DNA of 57,951 nucleotides from Bacteroidota bacterium (GTDB lineage Bacteria; Bacteroidota; Bacteroidia; UKL13-3). Positions 1 through 8,437 of the stretch are shown here, one piece after another. The stretch covers positions 1 through 57,951 of the forward strand of contig JAIYAT010000015.1 in assembly GCA_027488905.1 (NCBI GenBank). Reading direction: 5' to 3'. The notes beneath the pieces are model-generated. The model saw only the letters and a program-made list of their open reading frames with translations, did no database searches and had not been told where the DNA came from. A program made the translations under genes and the position numbers. Each line of letters starts with the position of its first letter. The stretch's first letter is position 1.

Positions 1-112
1 AGGTGAACCCAGTTCGGTTCAAGGATAAACCTAGTTATGTTTAATATTAAACCAGTTCTATTGGAAACTATACCTAGTTCGGTTCAGAAATAAACTTGGT
101 TATGTTTTAAAC
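1..112. repeat. Imperfect direct repeat, period 65 bp
   Basis: Two copies are visible, 11-53 and 76-112. Both begin AGTTCGGTTCA and continue with a TAAAC..GTTATGTTT core, offset by 65 bp. The array may extend left of the window. The AGTTCGGTTCA part resembles half of the GGTTTGAACC motif that recurs through the window. From 113 to 281 the sequence is AT-rich and I see no gene, RNA or clear promoter before rnhA. Confidence 0.6.
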
Positions 113-281
113 TAATCATAACTCAAATATAGCAGATTTTCTAATTATCACCTTGGCATACCTTAATTTATAGGTAGATGACATTTTACAGAAAATACTT
201 GGTTCCTATAGCTTCGAGAAACAAGCCCAGCAGATGCTTCATTTGAAACTAAGGAACAAGCCTTATCTTGCAACCCTAAAC

Positions 282-743
282 ATGAAAATTGTAATCTACA
301 CCGATGGCTCTAGCAGAGGAAACCCCGGTCCGGGTGGTTTTGGCATTGTGTTGCAAAGTGGCCATCACCACAAAGAAATAAGTGGTGGCTTTAGACTCAC
401 CACCAACAACCGTATGGAACTTCTTGCCGTTATCATTGGCCTCGAAACGCTTAAAATTCCTCAGTCGGAAGTGCATATTTATACAGATAGCAAATATGTA
501 TGCGAAGCAGTGGACAAGAAATGGGTGTTCGGCTGGGCTAAAAAAGGCTTTGCGGGCAAAAAGAACCCCGACCTATGGCAAAGATTTTTAAACATTTACC
601 CGCAACATCAAATTCACTTCCATTGGGTTAAAGGCCATGCCGGTAACCCCCTAAATGAGCGTTGCGATCAACTGGCAACGGCTGCTGCAGATGGCAAAAA
701 TCTGGATACCGACCATTATTTTGAAGCAAACCCATCAAGTTAA
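282..743 (+). CDS. rnhA: Ribonuclease HI
   Basis: Cytoplasmic endonuclease that cuts the RNA strand of RNA-DNA hybrids (R-loops, replication primers). The 153-residue product has the full RNase HI pattern: YTDGSSRGNPGPGG at the N-terminus and catalytic D8, E46 (NRMELLA), D69 (YTDSKYV) and D129 (ERCDQLA), with the active-site histidine H119 in WVKGHAGNP. I take the ATG at 282 because the family begins directly with this first beta strand; an in-frame start at 234 would add 16 unconserved residues. Length matches the E. coli enzyme (155 aa). Stands alone, followed by a universal stress protein. Confidence 0.95.
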   Translation: MKIVIYTDGSSRGNPGPGGFGIVLQSGHHHKEISGGFRLTTNNRMELLAVIIGLETLKIPQSEVHIYTDSKYVCEAVDKKWVFGWAKKGFAGKKNPDLWQRFLNIYPQHQIHFHWVKGHAGNPLNERCDQLATAAADGKNLDTDHYFEANPSS

Positions 744-785
744 TTAATAATTTTATCTATATCTTCGAAACATAATATTGCTGCT

Positions 786-1634
786 ATGCTAAAAATATTA
801 GTTCCTACCGACTTCTCACCAGAGGCAAAAAACGCTTGTCTTTATGCTTATGAATTTGCAAGGTATACCAATAGTGCTATTCTGCTTTACCATGCCATTC
901 CACTCCCTATAGCTGTTACAGATATTCCTTTTGAGAATTATTATTTAGACGAGCAACAAGAAATTGATTTGCTACATGATAGTTTTAAAAAGACAATTTT
1001 AGAAAATAACCTCGACCCCTTAATGGTAGAAGTTAGTGCGGCTGTTACTTCTAACAATAATATTTCTGATGGCATACAAGATACTTTCAAAAATCATGGT
1101 TGCGACATGGTCATCATGGGCACGCACGGAGCCAGTGGTTTGAGTGAGGTTATATTAGGAAGCAACACTGCTCAACTTATCTCACAAGCAAAAATTCCAA
1201 TTATTGCCATTCCAGCCAGTTATCGGTTTGAACCTATTTACCATTTGGTATATGCTTCCGACTTAAAAAACTTAAGCGATGAATTGGCGGTAATCATTCC
1301 ATTTTCTAAAGTATTTCAGGCAGTGTTAGAAATATTTTACTTCGACTATGTTGGCCCAGAAAGTGAGCAATTGATGTTTGATGCTGAAAAATATATTGAT
1401 GAGCTGGCTTACAAAAATGTTTCACTAAGGGTTAAAAAAGGCAATCTCCAAATGTCTGTAGCAGAAAACATCAAACAGCAAATAGACCCTAGTAACACGC
1501 AAATGCTAATTCTTTACAGGGCAGAACACAGTTGGTTAGATAATTTGTTATTGGGCAGCAATACCAGGAAATTGGTAATGGAACCAAGCATTCCAATTAT
1601 GGTGTTGCCAAAAAATCCTGTATTCGCAGATTAA
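786..1634 (+). CDS. Universal stress protein, two UspA domains in tandem
   Basis: 282 aa, two UspA-like domains of about 140 residues each. The first (VPTDFSPEAKNACLYAYEFA...) ends with an intact nucleotide-binding loop, MGTHGASGLSEVILGSNT, of the G-x2-G-x9-G(S/N) type, predicting ATP binding. In the second the loop is degenerate (YRAEHSWLDNLLLGSNTRKL), so it probably serves dimerisation or regulation. Cytoplasmic; substrate unknown, as for most of the family. A second protein of this layout is encoded at 6641-7522. Its 3' end overlaps the convergent hydrolase gene by 38 bp. Confidence 0.9.
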   Translation: MLKILVPTDFSPEAKNACLYAYEFARYTNSAILLYHAIPLPIAVTDIPFENYYLDEQQEIDLLHDSFKKTILENNLDPLMVEVSAAVTSNNNISDGIQDTFKNHGCDMVIMGTHGASGLSEVILGSNTAQLISQAKIPIIAIPASYRFEPIYHLVYASDLKNLSDELAVIIPFSKVFQAVLEIFYFDYVGPESEQLMFDAEKYIDELAYKNVSLRVKKGNLQMSVAENIKQQIDPSNTQMLILYRAEHSWLDNLLLGSNTRKLVMEPSIPIMVLPKNPVFAD

Positions 1635-2460
1635 CCGCATTTGCTTCTTCTATTTGCACAAAATGTCCGCATTTTGGATAAACTTCTAAGGTACAATTGG
1701 GCATAACTTCAGCAGCACGCGCGCCAATCTTTGCAGAGGTGTCTGTTAAATGAATGAGACGATTGGGAATTAATAAATCTTGCTCTCCCATCAGCAATAA
1801 AACCTTTACCTGTAGCTCTCCTAAGTAAGGAAATACAGGTTCATCCAACATGGCTTCTATATTGGTTTTAACCATCTTTCGCCAATACTTTCCTTTCTCT
1901 CCTGTCATCAATAATTTTAGGTCGTGTATAATAGATTCCGACCCCGTTTTTTGCTTATGGTAATAGCTTTGTTTGATAACCGTTTCAAGACTCATGGCAT
2001 CGCTGTATACAAATGAACCCAAATGCAATAAACCTTTAAACCAATTTTTCTCAACGTCTGTAAATACCTCTAATCCACTAGGGGCAAATAATACCAAATG
2101 GCTCACCAATTCTGGGTAGCGCAAAGATACCATCAAACTTACATGCCCACCCATGCTATGGCCAATTAACACAACCTGCTTTAGGCCTTTCTGTTGAATA
2201 AACCTCGCCACAGACTCTGCATAAAAATGCATTGTAAAGGGATAGTCCTCCCGAGAGGAAAGTCCGTTTCCTGGTAAATCAATGGCTATGCAACGAAACT
2301 TTTCGCTAAGTGGTTTGATATTGTATTTAAAAACTGGAATATAATTGGCTAGTCCGTGTATAAAGAGTAAGGTGGTTTCTCCCTGACCTTCCTCGCAATA
2401 CGCCATCTTAATCTTAGGGTCAATCTCTAGATAATGAACTGGGAATGGATATTTAATCAT
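1597..2460 (-). CDS. Alpha/beta-fold hydrolase
   Basis: 287 aa, a complete single-domain alpha/beta hydrolase with no signal peptide. The oxyanion region is LLFIHGLANY, the nucleophile elbow is GHSMGG with S102, and the triad is completed by D228 (LLLMGEQDLLIP) and H266 (PKCGHFVQIEEA). The closest families by pattern are the esterases/lyases of the MhpC/BioH group; the substrate cannot be read from sequence. The C-terminal 12 codons overlap the convergent stress-protein gene. Its ATG lies about 45 bp from the likely start of the divergent GT9 gene. Confidence 0.88.
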   Translation of the reverse strand: MIKYPFPVHYLEIDPKIKMAYCEEGQGETTLLFIHGLANYIPVFKYNIKPLSEKFRCIAIDLPGNGLSSREDYPFTMHFYAESVARFIQQKGLKQVVLIGHSMGGHVSLMVSLRYPELVSHLVLFAPSGLEVFTDVEKNWFKGLLHLGSFVYSDAMSLETVIKQSYYHKQKTGSESIIHDLKLLMTGEKGKYWRKMVKTNIEAMLDEPVFPYLGELQVKVLLLMGEQDLLIPNRLIHLTDTSAKIGARAAEVMPNCTLEVYPKCGHFVQIEEANAVNLRIQDFLATP

Positions 2461-2505
2461 GCAGCTACGATATTACGTATATTTGAACAAAAATTAAGTT
2501 TCGGT

Positions 2506-3468
2506 TTGAACCTAAAAATATTAATTATCCGATTTAGCTCCATTGGAGATATTGTGCTCACCACACCTGTTGTGAGGTGCATTAAAATGCAAATTCCAAA
2601 TGTTAGCCTCCATTTCCTCACCAAACCGCAATTTGCTGCCATCCTTGCCGATAATCCTTATATTGATAAGCTACAGGTATTAGACAAATCTCCGCTCCAA
2701 AAGGGCCTTGAATTGCAAGCAGAAGGATATGATTATGTCATCGATTTGCACCATAACCTTAGGACTTTAATTTTAAAGAAAGCATTGGGTGTTCCATCCT
2801 TTGCGTTTAATAAACTCAATGTAGAAAAATTTCTTGCCGTAAACTTCAAGCGAAACAGCTTACCCAACATCCACATCGTTCAAAGGTATTTGGCTACCGC
2901 AGCACCTTTAGGCGTAGCAGACGATGGCCATGGCTTAGACTACTTTTTATCGGCGTCGGTTCAAACCGAAACCGTATTGAATTTTAAGGTATTTGAAACC
3001 CCTTATATAGCTTGGGCAGTGGGTGCACAACATTTTACCAAGCGATTACCCGCAAAAAACATCATTGCCAAAATATCAGCACAAGCACTCCCAGTGGTAT
3101 TATTGGGTGGCAAAGAAGACGTAGCAACGGCTAAAGAAATTGCTGCTGCCTGCGGCGCGCAAGTCATAGATTTCTGTGGCAAAATTAGTTTGGCGCAAAG
3201 TGCTTGGCTAGTTAAAAACGCGGCATTGGTTCAAACCAATGATACAGGATTAATGCATATTGCAGCAGCTTTTCACAAGCCTATTATCAGTTATTGGGGA
3301 AATACCCTTCCAGCTTTTGGCATGACCCCTTATTATGGCAAATTAGCCAAGGATGAGAAATATCCAGCACAGCTCATCGAAAACAAAGATTTGTCTTGCA
3401 GGCCTTGCTCCAAAATAGGGTTTAAGGCTTGTCCAAAAGGACATTTTAAATGCATGGATACCTTGTAG
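2506..3468 (+). CDS. Glycosyltransferase family 9 (heptosyltransferase-like)
   Basis: About 320 aa. The N-terminus LKILIIRFSSIGDIVLTTPVVRCIK is the hallmark of ADP-heptose:LPS heptosyltransferases (WaaC/WaaF/RfaF family), as is the late QTNDTGLMHIAAAFHKPIISYWG donor-binding segment. It probably adds a sugar to the lipid A core at the inner face of the inner membrane. The C-terminus has a cysteine-rich tail (CRPCSKIGFKACPKGHFKC) common in Bacteroidota members. I prefer the TTG start at 2506: an ATG at 2434 would overlap the divergent hydrolase by 27 bp and add unconserved residues. A GGTTTGAACC motif copy lies across this start. Confidence 0.85.
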   Translation: MNLKILIIRFSSIGDIVLTTPVVRCIKMQIPNVSLHFLTKPQFAAILADNPYIDKLQVLDKSPLQKGLELQAEGYDYVIDLHHNLRTLILKKALGVPSFAFNKLNVEKFLAVNFKRNSLPNIHIVQRYLATAAPLGVADDGHGLDYFLSASVQTETVLNFKVFETPYIAWAVGAQHFTKRLPAKNIIAKISAQALPVVLLGGKEDVATAKEIAAACGAQVIDFCGKISLAQSAWLVKNAALVQTNDTGLMHIAAAFHKPIISYWGNTLPAFGMTPYYGKLAKDEKYPAQLIENKDLSCRPCSKIGFKACPKGHFKCMDTL

Positions 3469-3470
3469 GC

Positions 3471-4673
3471 TTAGTCTACATAATCTTGCAAGTATTGGTA
3501 CTTATCTGTGAGTTGACCCGCTTGGGTTAAGGTAGCATTTTTGAGGATATCGTCCTTATCACCCATAAACAATAAAGGCAATACATGGCGTTTTAATTGC
3601 TCTCCAAACTCTATGGAAGCATCTACAGGAAGCTCGCAAGGAAGATTACCAACGGCCTGAACATCGATGATATTGGATAAAAACGGCGTCACTTCACTTT
3701 CAGAAAAAACATTGTAACCGAAGAAGGGCTCTGCAATGGTAGAACTGCGAAGGGTGCTAGGCACAGGACCAGGAATATCGCAAGTAATATCAGAGATTAT
3801 CTTAATTCTAAAATCACTGCCTTTCATTTCTTCATGCGTAAAAAAGGGAGCAATTCCCTCCTTCCAAAACACGGCATTGATAAAGATATCTGCCTTTTGG
3901 TAGTAAGGTTTAAAGGTACTTAGGTAATCTTCTGGATGCTTGTAAAAATCTGGCTTATCCCAAGGGCGGCCATCTTTATGGGCATAGTAATCTTCGCTAC
4001 GCAAATGCACATAAATGGGCTTGTTATAATCATCTTCTAAAAACTCTTCCTGACTCACATGATGAATCTTAAGTTTTTTCATTAACTCTAAGGCACCATG
4101 GGCTACCCTTCCATCGCCACAAACCACTATTCTAACAGGTGGAATTTCAAGTCCTTTATACTGGTCTAATAAAGCTTCGTAATCCTTAAGTTGATTAGCA
4201 GGTTTTAAGCTATAATAGCCATATTTTTTGCCCAACATTAAAAAGGCATAGTGTGTACCCACAATACCTGCAAACCTACCAAACCCAATGATGCGATTGC
4301 CGGCATCCCAAGTAAGGGTTTCGTAATCTATGAGGCGAATATTTTGTTTTAAAATCTCGCGCAAGAGCTTACGGTTATGCAACTGTTTTTTGATGGTATG
4401 CGAGAAAAACAAATAGGTCTTATTGGGTATTAAAGCTTCTATAGCCACCTCTTTCACCCCTAATAAAATATCGGCTTTAGAAAGGTCTTGGGTTACAATA
4501 GCCCCAACGGCAGCATAGGCCTCATCAGAGAAACACCTTTCTGTGCAGGTTTGAACCAAGATGATAAGACCCGGAAAAGAGTTAAGCAACTCCGAACAAT
4601 GAACCGGTGTAAGCGGTGTGCGATGGTCTACCGGAATTTTAGTTTCTTTTATGATGCCTATTGTAATGTTCAT
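3471..4673 (-). CDS. Saccharopine/alanine dehydrogenase-family NAD(P)-dependent oxidoreductase
   Basis: 400 aa. It opens with IGIIKETKIPVDHRTPLTPVHC, the conserved start of alanine dehydrogenase/transhydrogenase proteins, and has a Rossmann-like segment VRIVVCGDGRVAHGALELMKKL around residue 185. The C-terminal AVGNLPCELPVDASIEFGEQL fits the lysine-forming saccharopine dehydrogenase (LYS1/LKR) branch better than alanine dehydrogenase. The real substrate is uncertain; no lysine-pathway gene is adjacent. It lies 5 bp downstream of dnaG on the same strand and is probably cotranscribed. Confidence 0.75.
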   Translation of the reverse strand: MNITIGIIKETKIPVDHRTPLTPVHCSELLNSFPGLIILVQTCTERCFSDEAYAAVGAIVTQDLSKADILLGVKEVAIEALIPNKTYLFFSHTIKKQLHNRKLLREILKQNIRLIDYETLTWDAGNRIIGFGRFAGIVGTHYAFLMLGKKYGYYSLKPANQLKDYEALLDQYKGLEIPPVRIVVCGDGRVAHGALELMKKLKIHHVSQEEFLEDDYNKPIYVHLRSEDYYAHKDGRPWDKPDFYKHPEDYLSTFKPYYQKADIFINAVFWKEGIAPFFTHEEMKGSDFRIKIISDITCDIPGPVPSTLRSSTIAEPFFGYNVFSESEVTPFLSNIIDVQAVGNLPCELPVDASIEFGEQLKRHVLPLLFMGDKDDILKNATLTQAGQLTDKYQYLQDYVD

Positions 4674-4678
4674 GTGTA

Positions 4679-6607
4679 TTAATGTAAGATAACAATACCT
4701 GCTTTTTCACTTAATTCTTTTTGCTTCTCTTTTAAGAGTTTAATGAGTTCTAAAGAAAAATTCACCTCTTCGTCACTGCCCTTTTCTATGGCAATTTTTA
4801 ATTCTTCCGTGGCAAGCTTCTCCATTTTTTCGAGTTGCTTTTTTTCTAGATAAATTAGGTTTGAGGCAATGTCTTCTAAGTAATTATCTTCTGGAGAAAT
4901 AAGGGGTACATTGTATTTTTCTGTCCACTTTTTACTGGCTTCATTTTGCTGAGCCAAGATACTGGCCGTGCTGGCAGAAATAAGTGGATTGCTATGGTTG
5001 ATGAAGGCCGAGGTAGAAAGTGGCAAATTCTCTTGCAACATAAATTTGATTTCATCTACCAACAAACGCATCGCTTCTTGTTCAAACTCCAATTCAAGGG
5101 CTTGCATGGTAGTTAAAATATAATGGGCAGTATTTATATAACCTTCCTTCTCTTTATGTCCGTGCAAAAGCATCATTTTAACCATGTATCGCTCTTGCTC
5201 AAAAATAGGTTCATCTTTGAGTAACTCTTTGAGTTCATCTTGCAAGGAAACCTTAGGCGTTTCGGTAGGCACCCACTCTTTTTCTTTTTGGGTAAGGAAA
5301 TCATTACGTGTTTTGTTTAACTCTGTAATGAGCAATCCTTCGTTCATATCTAGCAGCACAGCACACTCTTTGATAAAGGCCATGCGCTTGATGCCATCCG
5401 GAATTTTGCCAATGCTTTCTACAATATCACGGGTTACTTGTGCTTTTTTCAAAGGGTCGTTTGCCACATCGCTTAGCAGCAACTTCACCTTAAACAAAAT
5501 AAAATCCCGACTCTCTTTTTTGAGGTAAGTTCCAAAGTCGTCCGCACCCACTTTGCGCGAATAGGAATCTGGGTCTTCGCCATCAGGAAAAGGAACCACC
5601 TTAACGTTTAATCCTTGCTCTAGCAACATGTCTATACCTCGCATGCTGGCCTTGATACCTGCAGCATCGCCATCATACAACACAGTCACATTTTCTGTGT
5701 GACGCTTGATGAGTTTAATCTGATTCTCGGTAAGCGAAGTTCCGCTAGAAGCCACCACATTTTCTATTCCGGCTTGATGCATAGAAATGACATCGGTATA
5801 ACCTTCAACTAGGTATACAAAATCATTTTGTCTAATGGCATTTTTGGCATAGAAAAGTCCGTATAACTCATTGCTCTTATGGTACAATAAAGTTTCTGGC
5901 GAGTTAACATACTTGGCACTCTTATCGTCTTTCTTAAGTTGCCTGCCTGCAAAGGCAATTACTTTTCCAGTATGCCCGTGAATGGTAAACATTACCCTGC
6001 CACGGTAGGCATCATAAGTTTTGCCTTGTTCGTTTTTTTTAACTAGGCCTGCTTTTACCAGCACCTCTTCGTTGTAGCTTGCGGCAACTGCGGTTTCGTG
6101 TAAATGGTTCCAATTATCTAAGCTATAGCCCAGTTTAAACTTTTTTATGATATCCTGTCTGAACCCACGCTCCTCGAAATAGGAAAGTCCGATGGTTTGG
6201 CCTTCTTCTGCTTCCCACAATTGCGTTTCGAAGTATTCAGCAGCCCAATTGTTTAGGATTTGAAGGCTTTCTTTTTCAGACCGAAGCGCTTTTTCTTGGT
6301 CGATGTTTACGTTTTCTTGCTGCGGCCATTCGATGCGGTATTTATCGGCAAGGCTTTTAAGGGCTTCGATATAGCCAAGCCCATCGTGCTCCATTACAAA
6401 ATTAACGGAGTTTCCTGCCTTGCCACAGCCAAAGCACTTGTAAATACCTTTGGCCGGCGATACAGAAAAACTAGGCGTCTTTTCATTATGAAAGGGGCAT
6501 AACCCCGTAAGGTTAGCCCCTCTCCTTTTTAACCTTACATAATCGCCAACCACATCTTCAATTGTGGCAGCTTGTAAGATTTCATCTATTTTACTTTGAG
6601 GAATCAA
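4679..6607 (-). CDS. dnaG: DNA primase
   Basis: Synthesises RNA primers at the replication fork. The 642-aa protein has the N-terminal CHC2 zinc finger (C37, H40, C58, C61 in LCPFHNEKTPSFSVSPAKGIYKCFGCG), the central TOPRIM core (LVEGYTDVISMHQAG, then VTVLYDGDAAGIKASMRGID) and a helical C-terminal domain for helicase binding. The length is normal for the phylum. It starts 33 bp from the stress-protein gene at 6641-7522 on the same strand, so readthrough from that promoter is possible. Confidence 0.97.
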   Translation of the reverse strand: MIPQSKIDEILQAATIEDVVGDYVRLKRRGANLTGLCPFHNEKTPSFSVSPAKGIYKCFGCGKAGNSVNFVMEHDGLGYIEALKSLADKYRIEWPQQENVNIDQEKALRSEKESLQILNNWAAEYFETQLWEAEEGQTIGLSYFEERGFRQDIIKKFKLGYSLDNWNHLHETAVAASYNEEVLVKAGLVKKNEQGKTYDAYRGRVMFTIHGHTGKVIAFAGRQLKKDDKSAKYVNSPETLLYHKSNELYGLFYAKNAIRQNDFVYLVEGYTDVISMHQAGIENVVASSGTSLTENQIKLIKRHTENVTVLYDGDAAGIKASMRGIDMLLEQGLNVKVVPFPDGEDPDSYSRKVGADDFGTYLKKESRDFILFKVKLLLSDVANDPLKKAQVTRDIVESIGKIPDGIKRMAFIKECAVLLDMNEGLLITELNKTRNDFLTQKEKEWVPTETPKVSLQDELKELLKDEPIFEQERYMVKMMLLHGHKEKEGYINTAHYILTTMQALELEFEQEAMRLLVDEIKFMLQENLPLSTSAFINHSNPLISASTASILAQQNEASKKWTEKYNVPLISPEDNYLEDIASNLIYLEKKQLEKMEKLATEELKIAIEKGSDEEVNFSLELIKLLKEKQKELSEKAGIVILH

Positions 6608-6640
6608 AGGTTAATTTGAACACTTGAAGTGTTGTCATTA

Positions 6641-7522
6641 CTAGAAGTTAAACTCACTCTTGTAGGTATCAAAATTTGGGTTCACACAAAAAATTGGCAC
6701 ATTACCAGAGTCGTTTACAATTTGTTGCGCATACGTTTCAATGATATATTCTCTAATAGATTTATCATCTTCTTGTTGCGTCATAATCATAATTAAATCT
6801 GCCATTTTAATCTCAGCAAACTCAAGTGTTTTACGTGCGAAATCATCGTTATCCTCCAGAATGGTAACTTCACTCTCTACGCCTACCTCATTAAACAAAC
6901 CTTGTATTTGGCGCAAATTGGCCATCAACTTATTGTTTAAGAACTCGTCTGAAACTTTGTAGGTTAAAATATGGATGGTTGATTTGTAAGATTTACCTAA
7001 GTGAATAGCCCATTTAACTTTTTGCTTAGATTCTGCAGAAAGGTCTAATGGAAACACGATGTTTTTATAGGCATTTGGATTTTTATCCGTTTTAACCACA
7101 ATCACTGGCATGGTTGAATAGCTGATGGTACGGCTAGCATTTGAACCCAATACACGCTCAACACCACTTGCACCATGGGTTCCCATGATTACGCAATCGC
7201 AACCAAATTCTTCTGCAGTTTCGATGATGGTTTTGTAAATCTTTCCAGATTTAACAATGGTATGGCAAGTAATTCCAAACTTATCTTTTATGTCTTTGGC
7301 TCTTTCGTTTAGGCGAGTTAACATGGCTTCTTTGGCCAAATTGTCTTTTATATCACTTTTGCTAAAACTGAAAATATTGCTTAAAAAGTCTTCTTCTAAA
7401 ATACTTAACAATACAAGGTCATTATCAAAATGTTTAGCAACTTGTGCTGCATGACCAAGTGCATTGAGGGAGATTTCAGAGAAATCAACCGGAACGAGCA
7501 TAATGTTTTTTTTCTTTTCCAT
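6641..7522 (-). CDS. Universal stress protein, two UspA domains in tandem
   Basis: 293 aa, with the same double-UspA layout as the protein at 786-1634. The N-terminal domain (MLVPVDFSEISLNALGHAAQVAKHF) carries a complete ATP-binding loop, MGTHGASGVERVLGSNASRTI. The second domain (IVFPLDLSAESKQKVKWAIHLGKSY) lacks the glycine loop, ending in MIMTQQEDDKSIREYII. Cytoplasmic. A good phylum-type promoter lies just upstream (7544-7572). Confidence 0.92.
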   Translation of the reverse strand: MEKKKNIMLVPVDFSEISLNALGHAAQVAKHFDNDLVLLSILEEDFLSNIFSFSKSDIKDNLAKEAMLTRLNERAKDIKDKFGITCHTIVKSGKIYKTIIETAEEFGCDCVIMGTHGASGVERVLGSNASRTISYSTMPVIVVKTDKNPNAYKNIVFPLDLSAESKQKVKWAIHLGKSYKSTIHILTYKVSDEFLNNKLMANLRQIQGLFNEVGVESEVTILEDNDDFARKTLEFAEIKMADLIMIMTQQEDDKSIREYIIETYAQQIVNDSGNVPIFCVNPNFDTYKSEFNF

Positions 7523-7543
7523 TTTTAGTTTCTATTTTCATTG

Positions 7544-7572
7544 CAAATGTAAATTTTTTAATTAGGATGCAA
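7544..7572 (-). promoter_or_regulatory. Promoter of the stress-protein gene (-33/-7 type)
   Basis: Read on the minus strand, TTG (7572-7570) is followed after 18 nt by TACATTTG (7551-7544), matching the Bacteroidota consensus TTG-N17-20-TAnnTTTG. Transcription would start about 15 nt before the ATG at 7522. Confidence 0.7.
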
Positions 7573-7588
7573 CGATTAAAATTCGATT

Positions 7589-8437
7589 ATGAAAATTGCG
7601 GAAAGTGAATTGATTTTAAATTCAGATGGTTCTGTTTACCACCTTCATTTATTGCCAGAAGACCTTGGGGATACTATTATTTTGGTGGGCGACCAAGACC
7701 GTGTGCCTGAGGTTTCTAAGCATTTCGACCAAATTTCTCTAAAAAAACAACACCGAGAATTTATTACACATACTGGGAGGATAGGTTCAAACCTAATAAG
7801 TGTAATTTCTACAGGCATTGGCACAGATAACATTGATATTGTGCTTAATGAAATTGACCAGTTATGCAATATTGATTTGCAGACCAGAGCGCTTAAATCC
7901 AATAAACAGGATTTAAATATCATTCGCCTTGGCACTAGTGGCGCCTTGCAAACAGACATTTCGGTAGACAGTATTTTGGTGTCTACGCATGGGTTGGGCT
8001 TGGATGGCTTGCTGTGGTATTACCCACATTCCCCTAAATTTGAGTTAGGAAACTTACAAGAACAATTGGGTATTCCCTTTGTGAAACCCTATCTTTTTGA
8101 AGCCAATCCCGAGCTGCTAGCCAAGTTCGACAATCAATCCTTAAGAGGTATTACGGCTACCTGCCAAGGCTTTTATGCCCCGCAAGGTAGAAGTTTAAGA
8201 AAACCTATTGTTGAACCAAACTTGCCGCAAAAACTAAGTGAAATTAGAATTGACAACCAAAGAATAACCAATTTTGAAATGGAAACAGCCGCCATTCTAG
8301 GCTTAAGTGAAATATTTGGCTTTAAAGCCATCTCGGTAAATGCAATTTTAGCCAATAGGATCAACCATACGTTTAGTTTGAACCCAAGCAAAATCGTAGA
8401 AAAAGCCATTGTTTATACCCTCGATAGTATTTTTTGA
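7589..8437 (+). CDS. Nucleoside phosphorylase (uridine phosphorylase-like)
   Basis: 282 aa of the PNP/UDP family, which cleaves nucleosides with phosphate in salvage. Family marks: ILVGDQDRVPEVSKHF (phosphate-binding GDPxR-like loop), HTGRIGSNLISVISTGIGTDNIDIVLNE, IIRLGTSGALQ, and NFEMETAAILGLSE, whose MET/E motif contacts the ribose. The FEMET pattern favours uridine phosphorylase-like members over AMP nucleosidases. Its stop codon overlaps the ATG of dprA (TGATG at 8435-8439), so the two are translationally coupled. Confidence 0.85.
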   Translation: MKIAESELILNSDGSVYHLHLLPEDLGDTIILVGDQDRVPEVSKHFDQISLKKQHREFITHTGRIGSNLISVISTGIGTDNIDIVLNEIDQLCNIDLQTRALKSNKQDLNIIRLGTSGALQTDISVDSILVSTHGLGLDGLLWYYPHSPKFELGNLQEQLGIPFVKPYLFEANPELLAKFDNQSLRGITATCQGFYAPQGRSLRKPIVEPNLPQKLSEIRIDNQRITNFEMETAAILGLSEIFGFKAISVNAILANRINHTFSLNPSKIVEKAIVYTLDSIF

